Positions 1 to 4,013 of a stretch of DNA of 6,303 nt are shown one piece after another. The stretch covers positions 1-6,303 of the forward strand of contig JBBSHJ010000143.1 in assembly GCA_038253135.1 (NCBI GenBank). The letters run 5' to 3'. Numbering within the stretch: position 1 is the first letter of the stretch; each line of letters begins with the position of its first letter. The stretch is from JBBSHJ01 sp038253135 (lineage in GTDB: Bacteria > Actinomycetota > Actinomycetes > Mycobacteriales > QHCD01). Below the pieces are notes generated by a model. It searched no databases, was not told the origin of the DNA, and saw only the letters and a list, made by a program, of their open reading frames with translations. Made by a program: the position numbers and the translations under genes.

Positions 1-31
1 CGGATTACCCCATCACCGGTGCGGAGGATCC

Positions 32-613
32 ATGAGACCTCGGGTAGCGGTCTTGGTCAGCGGGCGACCGGGCGCCGGGAAATCCACCCTCGCCGCCGCG
101 CTCGGCCCGGCGCTCGGGCTGCCGGTCTACTCCAAGGACGTGGTCAAGGAGGTCCTCTTCGATTGGATCGGCACCGGCGATCGCGAGTGGTCGAGGAGGC
201 TCGGGGCGGCCGCGGCCGAGGCGCTGTGGGCGATGCTGGCGCACAGCCCACATGGCGGGATCGTGGAAATGCCGATGGGACAAGGGATCCGTGAGCTCAT
301 CGCGCATCACCTGGCCGATGCCGAGATTGACGCGCACTGTGAGCTCTGGTGCGACGTGGCACCGTCGGTGGCCGCCTCCCGCTTCGCGGCCCGGGCGGCC
401 GGGCGGCATCCGGGCCATCTGTCCCACCTCGATGTTGCGGCCGCTCAGGGACGCAGGATCGACGTGACGTACGACGGGCCGCTGGCGCTCGGGCCCGTCC
501 TGCGGGTGCCCACCGACCGGACAGTGGACCTCGCGGCGGTGGTGCGATGGGTGCGCGAGGTGACTGGTGGGGCGGCTGATCGGGGGGTCGTCGGCGTGTC
601 GGAAGATTCTTGA
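32..613 (+). CDS. P-loop kinase-like ATP-binding protein (AAA_33 / zeta-toxin-like fold)
   Basis: A 193-residue soluble protein that probably uses ATP or GTP to phosphorylate an unknown small molecule or macromolecule. The N-terminal strand VAVLVSG leads into a clear Walker A motif, GRPGAGKST (residues 11-19). It is followed by YSKDVVKEVLFD (about 33-44), where the Lys-Asp after the second strand is typical of AAA_33-type small kinases. IVEMPMG (77-83) is a plausible Walker B-like strand. The Arg-rich stretch RFAARAAGRHPGH (117-129) looks like the lid that closes over the nucleotide. No signal peptide or membrane segment is visible. The ATG at 32 has a strong GGAGGA (23-28) at good spacing. 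The same fold includes zeta toxins, chloramphenicol phosphotransferase and gluconate/shikimate kinases; the substrate cannot be read from the sequence. It ends just before the tandem RNA elements. Whether it belongs functionally with them is unknown. Confidence 0.8.
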   Translation: MRPRVAVLVSGRPGAGKSTLAAALGPALGLPVYSKDVVKEVLFDWIGTGDREWSRRLGAAAAEALWAMLAHSPHGGIVEMPMGQGIRELIAHHLADAEIDAHCELWCDVAPSVAASRFAARAAGRHPGHLSHLDVAAAQGRRIDVTYDGPLALGPVLRVPTDRTVDLAAVVRWVREVTGGAADRGVVGVSEDS

Positions 614-622
614 AAGTGCCTC

Positions 623-651
623 TTGCGTAAGGGATTCTCCAGGGGTAGAAC
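623..651 (+). promoter_or_regulatory. Putative promoter of RNA copy 1
   Basis: TTGCGT (623-628) and TAGAAC (646-651) are 17 bases apart, the classical spacing for a housekeeping sigma factor. The same pair at the same spacing recurs in copy 2. The first hexamer matches the -35 consensus at TTG; the second has the TA of a -10 but not the usual final T. Initiation would fall near 657-660, right at the first hairpin. A sequence-only call. Confidence 0.4.
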
Positions 652-654
652 TAT

Positions 655-840
655 GCGCACGCCTTCCTCGCGGGAGGCGGGATCGGGAAAAGAGAGAGTG
701 GTCCGGCCGCGGGCTTCGGCTCGGTGGCAGGCGCCGGTGACGAGGCGTGGATCGCTTGGCTCACCCGTGAGATCAGGTCGCGTCATGGCGTGATCGACCG
801 AGGGCCCGCGCACTCATACTGCGCGGGCCCTCACCCATTT
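655..840 (+). ncRNA. Structured small RNA, copy 1 (possible retron-type or regulatory RNA)
   Basis: The predicted transcript is about 180 nt and matches no RNA family I recognise. Four helices can be read in order. First, CGCCTTCC (660-667) with GGGAGGCG (672-679), loop TCGC, one G-U pair. Second, CGGGC (710-714) with GCTCG (719-723), capped by TTCG. Third, CTCA/TGAG (760-763 with 768-771, loop CCCG), which shares G771 with, and so competes against, the next helix, GATCA (771-775) with TGATC (791-795). Fourth, a perfect 13-bp hairpin at 800-832. The purine-rich linker GGGAAAAGAGAGAG (685-698) between the first two helices is invariant in both copies and unpaired, so it is a candidate interaction site. 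The 5' end is inferred from the putative promoter and the 3' end from the hairpin; strand follows from both. Possible roles are retron msr-msd RNA for the RT at 2016, a trans-acting sRNA, or a cis leader with a terminator. Confidence 0.6.
800..832 (+). terminator. Perfect 13-bp hairpin ending RNA copy 1, terminator-like
   Basis: Arms GAGGGCCCGCGCA (800-812) and TGCGCGGGCCCTC (820-832) pair without a mismatch around the 7-nt loop CTCATAC (813-819). A short T run follows at 838-840 after a C-rich gap. There is no classical U-tract, but actinobacterial terminators often lack one. The identical loop in both copies suggests that the loop itself may matter, for example as a binding site, so the hairpin may be more than a terminator. 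Confidence 0.55.
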
Positions 841-913
841 CGGTGCCGCGGAGACATCGGCTCCTGAGCCGGCGGCGGTTCTAAAGTGGCCGCTGATCGG
901 CGCGGATTGCCCC

Positions 914-942
914 TTGCGTAGGGGATTCCGCAGGGGTAGAAA
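914..942 (+). promoter_or_regulatory. Putative promoter of RNA copy 2
   Basis: TTGCGT (914-919) and TAGAAA (937-942) are again 17 bases apart. The spacer is nearly the same as in copy 1, and both hexamers are preserved except for the last base of the -10-like box. If real, each copy is an independent transcription unit and not a processed part of one long leader. Confidence 0.4.
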
Positions 943-945
943 TAT

Positions 946-1132
946 GCGCACGCCTTCCTCGCGGGAGGCGGGATCGGGAAAAGAGAGAGCGACCCGGCCA
1001 CGACGCTTCGGCGGACTGGCAGGCGCCGGTGACGGGGCGCGGGGCGTTCGGCTCACCCGTGAGGTCGGGCAGCGTCACGGCCGGACCAATAGAGGCCCCG
1101 CGCACTCATACTGCGCGGGGCCTCGCCTACTT
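946..1132 (+). ncRNA. Structured small RNA, copy 2
   Basis: This copy folds like copy 1 despite sequence drift. CGCCTTCC (951-958) pairs with GGGAGGCG (963-970). CGC (1004-1006) pairs with GCG (1011-1013) under the same TTCG loop. CTCA/TGAG lies at 1052-1055 and 1060-1063. GGTC (1063-1066) pairs with GACC (1084-1087), extended inward by GGC (1068-1070) with GCC (1080-1082) past a G-G mismatch. The 13-bp hairpin is at 1092-1124. Paired changes against copy 1 include A772-T794 to G1064-C1086, T778-G788 to C1070-G1080, and G804-C828 to C1096-G1120. Such compensatory changes in a pair of paralogous copies are the strongest evidence here that the product is a folded RNA. Ends are inferred. Confidence 0.6.
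1092..1124 (+). terminator. Perfect 13-bp hairpin ending RNA copy 2, terminator-like
   Basis: Arms GAGGCCCCGCGCA (1092-1104) and TGCGCGGGGCCTC (1112-1124) surround the same CTCATAC loop as copy 1. The only two differences from copy 1 are a swapped base pair (G-C to C-G). A short T run follows at 1131-1133. If it terminates, transcription of ferritin must start downstream of it. Confidence 0.55.
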
Positions 1133-1409
1133 TGTACCAAACGCAAGCGACCGAGCCGTGACGACACGCCGAAGGTCCGAACCGGCCGGGCGGCGCCGGC
1201 GAGGCTGCGCCGGGTCCCGGAGCGCCGAGGGTCGAGCGGCGGTAGCGTCCTTACGAGGTTGGCGGGATGGCCCGAGCAGGCATGGCCACGGCTCCATCGG
1301 TGGCCGCCAGTTCGGGGCAACCCCGAGCTACACCGGTCTGACCGGGCATTGCCGCGCGTGCACAAGATGTGCGCAGAGAACACGCACCGCCGCGCACGCT
1401 AGGAACGAA

Positions 1410-1469
1410 GGGTCGGGTCATTCCGCCAGCCACTCGGCGCACGTGCGTGATCTGCGTAGGATCCGACCC
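1410..1469 (+). promoter_or_regulatory. Long-range stem abutting the ferritin start codon
   Basis: GGGTCGGGTC (1410-1419) pairs with GATCCGACCC (1460-1469) over 10 bp with a single G-U, and the second arm ends one base before the ATG at 1470. The purine-rich AGGA (1458-1461), the likely ribosome binding site, straddles the edge of the stem. In RNA this could hide the start region and make ferritin translation conditional. In DNA, the 7-bp perfect core GGGTCGG/CCGACCC could be a protein operator. No known iron-regulator box is recognised. Confidence 0.4.
1457..1462 (+). promoter_or_regulatory. Possible -10 box for a leaderless ferritin transcript
   Basis: TAGGAT fits the actinobacterial -10 pattern TAnnnT and lies 7 bases before the ATG at 1470. 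This is the spacing expected if transcription starts on or next to the A of the start codon. The same bases can also serve as a Shine-Dalgarno sequence (AGGA), so the two readings exclude each other. No good -35 is visible. Confidence 0.25.
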
Positions 1470-1994
1470 ATGCAGATGACCGCCGAGCTGGAAGAAAGCT
1501 TCAACACCCAGATCACGCTCGAATTCGAGGCGTCCATGGTCTACCGGCAACTGGCCATCGAGATGGAGATCCGCGACCTGCCCGGGATGGCCGCCTGGCT
1601 CCGACACCAGGCGGATGAGGAGATCGTCCACGCGAACAAGTTCATCGACCATCTCTCCGATCGCGACAACCACCCGTCGATCGGTGCCATCGCGGCCCCT
1701 GCACTCGAGATTTCCACCGTCCTGGATTGCTTCGAGGCGGCATTGAAGCACGAGGAGGGGGTCTCAGCGGCGATCCGGGAGCTCTACGTGACCGGGGACA
1801 GGGCCGGTGACCTCGACTCGAGGCCGCTGCTGACGTGGTTCCTGTCCGAGCAGATCGAGGAGGAATCGACCGTCCGCGAGATCGTCGGCCGGATCGAGCT
1901 GATCAAGGACGACGGCCCCGGGCTGCTGCGACTCGACGACGACATGGCCACCCGGCCGGTGGCCACGACCGAGAACTCGTCCAGACCAGCCTGA
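1470..1994 (+). CDS. Ferritin (non-haem, iron-storage type)
   Basis: A 174-residue cytoplasmic protein of the bacterial ferritin family, expected to form a 24-subunit shell that oxidises Fe(II) and stores the ferric mineral. All expected di-iron ligands are present when read against E. coli FtnA: E18 in TLEFEAS, E51 and H54 in DEEIVH, E95 in LKHEE, and Q128 and E131 in SEQIEEE. The four-helix pattern is continuous to about residue 148. The acidic, low-complexity tail after it (about 155-174) goes beyond the ferritin core. The start at 1470 (MQMTAELEES) gives family length and has AGGA eight bases upstream; a second ATG at 1476 is possible. Only 21 bases separate its stop from the reverse transcriptase, so the two are probably co-transcribed. 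No haem-binding Met typical of bacterioferritin is apparent. Whether it serves the RT system or only iron homeostasis is open. Confidence 0.92.
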   Translation: MQMTAELEESFNTQITLEFEASMVYRQLAIEMEIRDLPGMAAWLRHQADEEIVHANKFIDHLSDRDNHPSIGAIAAPALEISTVLDCFEAALKHEEGVSAAIRELYVTGDRAGDLDSRPLLTWFLSEQIEEESTVREIVGRIELIKDDGPGLLRLDDDMATRPVATTENSSRPA

Positions 1995-2015
1995 CGGCGG
2001 TGTCGAGGCCGACGG

Positions 2016-3047
2016 ATGGGTCGCGAACCGCACCCCTGGCCGGTGCCGAGCTGGGTGACGCCCGACGACCTTGCCGCCGCGCTGGAAGTCGAGGCCGGGA
2101 CGCTGGCCTGGCTCGCCGACGGTCAGGGTCGGCTGCGTCGGCACGGCACGGACCACACCTTGCACCACTACCGGCGCTGGGCCCGGACGGGCGCCCGCGG
2201 CGCGATCCGCGTCATCGAGGCCCCGAAGCCTCGCCTGCGCGCCGCGCAGCGGCTGGTGCTGCGCGAGGTCGTGGCCGCCGTACCCGCGCACGATGCGGCG
2301 CACGGCTTTCGATCGGGTCGCGGCGTCGCCTCGTTCGCGGCCCCACACGTCGGCCGGCCGGTCGTCGTACATCTTGATCTCGTCGCCTTCTTCGCCCACG
2401 TGACCGCACCGAGGGTGGCCGGGATCTTCCGGATGATCGGGTACGACGCGCCGGTCGCCCGGCTGCTGGCCGGGCTGACGACGACCGCCACGCCGTACGC
2501 GATGGCGAGGCACCTGCTGCCCGGCCCGGATCGTGCCGGCATCCGGGCGGCGCTGGCCGTCCCGCACCTGCCGCAGGGCGCACCTACGTCGCCGGCGCTG
2601 GCCAACCTCGCAGCGTACGACCTCGATGCCCGCCTGGCCGGGCTCGCCGCGAAGCTCGGCATCGGATATTCCCGCTACGCCGACGATCTCGCCTTCTCCG
2701 GGCCGGCTTACATCGGCGAGCTGGTGCCGCGCATCGTCGCTGGAATCGTGGCTGCCGAGGGGTTTCGGCTCAATGTGCGCAAGATGCATGTCGCCCGGCG
2801 GTCCGGCGCCCAGCGGCTCACCGGGCTGGTCGTCAACGACAGGCTCAACACGCCACGCACCGAGTACGACGTCCTCCGCGCCACGCTGCACCGGTGCGCA
2901 CTGCATGGACCTGCAGCGGAAAATCGCGCCGGCGTCGAGGACTTCCGTGCACACCTGCTCGGCCGGATCTCCTGGATCGCCTCGATCAACGGTGCTCGAG
3001 GCGCGAAGCTGCACGCGCTCGTTGCCCGCATCGACTGGTCACGGTAA
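2016..3047 (+). CDS. Retron-type reverse transcriptase
   Basis: A 343-residue stand-alone RNA-directed DNA polymerase of the retron-like lineage. Motifs in order: IRVIEAPKPRLRAAQRLVL (about 64-82, the conserved entry region); HGFRSGRGVASF (96-107); VVVHLDLVAFF (116-126) with catalytic D121; LPQGAPTSPALANLA (185-199); SRYADDLAFSG (219-229) with catalytic D223 and D224; GFRLNVRKM (249-257); and QRLTGLVVN (266-274). Retron RTs carry NAxxH between the early motifs and VTG near the C-terminal RNA-binding region. Here these read FAAPH (107-111) and LTG (268-270), recognisable but altered. There is no maturase, HNH, integrase or protease domain, and the length is normal for retron RTs and too short for group II intron RTs. 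The ATG at 2016 has a modest GAGG at 2005-2008. Retron RNAs usually sit directly 5' of the RT, but here ferritin does. The tandem RNAs at 619-1124 are the nearest candidates. Confidence 0.9.
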   Translation: MGREPHPWPVPSWVTPDDLAAALEVEAGTLAWLADGQGRLRRHGTDHTLHHYRRWARTGARGAIRVIEAPKPRLRAAQRLVLREVVAAVPAHDAAHGFRSGRGVASFAAPHVGRPVVVHLDLVAFFAHVTAPRVAGIFRMIGYDAPVARLLAGLTTTATPYAMARHLLPGPDRAGIRAALAVPHLPQGAPTSPALANLAAYDLDARLAGLAAKLGIGYSRYADDLAFSGPAYIGELVPRIVAGIVAAEGFRLNVRKMHVARRSGAQRLTGLVVNDRLNTPRTEYDVLRATLHRCALHGPAAENRAGVEDFRAHLLGRISWIASINGARGAKLHALVARIDWSR

Positions 3048-3109
3048 AGGCACGGGCCCGTCGCCGTAGCCATGCGTAACGTCCGCAACCCGGAGCGGAG
3101 GAGGATGCG

Positions 3110-3910
3110 TTGAGGATCAACGTCGTGTCGGTCAATCACGGCACCACCCGCTACGCGGAGCTGATGCTCGAATCGCTGGTTCGTCATCACCCAGACCGCA
3201 GCTCGATGCGCCTGCTCGTCCTCGACAACGACTCACCGGACGTGGAACGGCTGCAGCGTTTCGCAGCGGACGGCATCACGGTCCAGCAGTCGGGCTACAC
3301 CACGACGGCCGCGGTCACGACGCATGGCGAGATCCTCCGCGATGCCGTGCTCGCCGACTCCGATTGCGACGCCTACTGCTTCGTCGACTGCGATGTGTGC
3401 TTCTGCCGCGACGACACCGTCGATATGCTCGCCGCCGAGCTGGACGCCGGGCCCGATCTCTTCGGCGTGCAGGCGAGCTGGCTCAAGCCCGACGGTTCGG
3501 CGCTCGCCGAGGCCGAGTCACCACGTCGGCCGCGCTCCGAGATCAGCGAGCGGGTGCGGCCCCTTCCCGATGGCGCGTGGTCGGAGCCGACGTCGTACGC
3601 CGTCGAGCTGCAGCTCGACGATCGCATCCATCCCTTCTGTGCCGTCATCGAGAACTCGCCGGAGTTTCGGTCGGTCGTGGAAAACCTCGGCCTGTCCCCG
3701 GCAGCAGTGCAATGCGAACGCGGCGGCAAGTGGTGGGACACGCTCGGGCTGCTGACCCAGGTGATGAAGACTCATCGGCGCACGTGGCGACGGTCCGACG
3801 TGGGTGTCATCCACTTCGGCAACGTGAGCTGGGATCCGCAGTGGGCGGCCGAGAAGGCGGCCGACCGGGAACGCCTGATGCGCCAGTACACGCGCCACTC
3901 CTCGCGTTGA
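3110..3910 (+). CDS. Family-2-like (GT-A fold) glycosyltransferase, hypothetical
   Basis: A 266-residue protein that looks like a nucleotide-sugar-dependent glycosyltransferase, with acceptor and sugar unknown. The N-terminus INVVSVNHGTTRYAELMLESL (residues 3-23) and LLVLDNDSPD (35-44) are the first two strands of a GT-2/GT-A Rossmann-like fold. YCFVDCDVCF (89-98) supplies a DxD metal/nucleotide motif, D93-C-D95. WWDTLGLL (208-215) and VIHFGNVSW (233-241) resemble the late acceptor and His elements of this fold. No membrane helix or signal peptide is seen, so it is probably cytoplasmic. The start is TTG at 3110, supported by GGAGGAGG (3097-3104) five bases upstream. The upstream ATG at 3105 meets a stop at once in its frame. 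It follows the RT by 62 bases and could be in the same transcript. No known retron partner of this kind is recognised. Confidence 0.75.
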   Translation: MRINVVSVNHGTTRYAELMLESLVRHHPDRSSMRLLVLDNDSPDVERLQRFAADGITVQQSGYTTTAAVTTHGEILRDAVLADSDCDAYCFVDCDVCFCRDDTVDMLAAELDAGPDLFGVQASWLKPDGSALAEAESPRRPRSEISERVRPLPDGAWSEPTSYAVELQLDDRIHPFCAVIENSPEFRSVVENLGLSPAAVQCERGGKWWDTLGLLTQVMKTHRRTWRRSDVGVIHFGNVSWDPQWAAEKAADRERLMRQYTRHSSR

Positions 3911-3999
3911 TTGGGGGGATCCGCTCAACGGAACCGGCGGGGAGGCGGAGGAACGGGGTTGGCGCGGGCAATCGGATCGCGGCCAGGTGGGCGCCCGGA

Positions 4000-4005
4000 T
4001 AGCCT
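4000..4005 (+). promoter_or_regulatory. Possible -10 box for a leaderless proS transcript
   Basis: TAGCCT fits TAnnnT and lies eight bases before the ATG at 4014, which itself has no visible Shine-Dalgarno sequence. This is the usual arrangement for leaderless actinobacterial genes. No clear -35 is present. Confidence 0.3.
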
Positions 4006-4013
4006 CATCGACC

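Larger units (their letters stand above)
619..1124 (+). repeat. Tandem direct repeat of a structured non-coding unit (two copies, period 291-292 bp)
   Basis: Copy 1 spans about 619-832 and copy 2 about 910-1124, separated by about 77 bases of mostly unrelated sequence (833-909). Blocks that match: 642-698 against 933-989 (57 bases, one difference), 725-742 against 1017-1034 (18 identical), 758-771 against 1050-1063 (14 identical), and the 33-base terminal hairpin 800-832 against 1092-1124 (two differences, which compensate each other). A one-base length difference lies between 699 and 714. The stretches between blocks have drifted, but their hairpins remain. No terminal inverted repeats or transposase are present, so this is not an insertion sequence. 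The pattern fits an old duplication of an RNA gene kept under structural selection. Confidence 0.9.
1125..1469 (+). other. Intergenic region between RNA copy 2 and ferritin, with a hairpin cluster
   Basis: I see no convincing gene in these 345 bases. An in-frame upstream extension of the ferritin frame reaches 1029, but its composition (Arg/Gly/Ala-rich, no motifs) is that of non-coding GC-rich DNA. Four small inverted repeats follow one another: GGCCAC/GTGGCC (1284-1289 with 1300-1305), TTCGGGG/CCCCGAG (1311-1317 with 1321-1327, one G-U), CCGGT/ACCGG (1333-1337 with 1341-1345), and GTGCACA/TGTGCGC (1358-1364 with 1368-1374, one G-U). The stretch ends in the 10-bp stem at 1410-1469. Some of these pairings are expected by chance at this GC content. 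Confidence 0.5.

Noticed and set aside
653..793. Small ORF at ATG 653 (46 codons) with a counterpart at ATG 944, sharing the first 15 residues MRTPSSREAGSGKER
   Set aside because: The shared residues lie inside the near-identical core, so they give no coding signal. A one-base length difference then puts the copies in different frames, while the hairpins stay conserved. A leader peptide is not excluded.
619..1124. CRISPR array or insertion sequence
   Set aside because: There are only two long copies, with no short regular spacers, cas genes, terminal inverted repeats or transposase.
1029..1469. N-terminal extension of the ferritin frame to 1029
   Set aside because: The extra 147 codons overlap RNA copy 2 and are low-complexity Arg/Gly/Ala-rich. 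Ferritin homology begins at 1470, where a ribosome binding site or -10 box is also found.
1764..3014. 416-codon open frame on the minus strand
   Set aside because: It is fully antisense to ferritin and the RT, both of which have clear motifs. Its protein is rich in Arg, Gly and Pro with no domain, as expected for a shadow frame in GC-rich DNA.
2016..3047. Diversity-generating retroelement or group II intron as the source of the RT
   Set aside because: The protein lacks maturase and endonuclease domains. No intron boundaries or catalytic domain V are evident, and the tandem repeats differ by structure-preserving changes, not by the adenine-biased changes of a template/variable repeat pair.
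3052..3061. Palindrome ACGGGCCCGT between RT and glycosyltransferase
   Set aside because: A loop-less 10-base palindrome in GC-rich DNA is common by chance, and nothing else supports a function.
3917..3935. GGATCCG/CGGAACC hairpin after the glycosyltransferase as a terminator
   Set aside because: It contains an A-A mismatch and is not followed by a T run; too weak to call in this GC-rich sequence.
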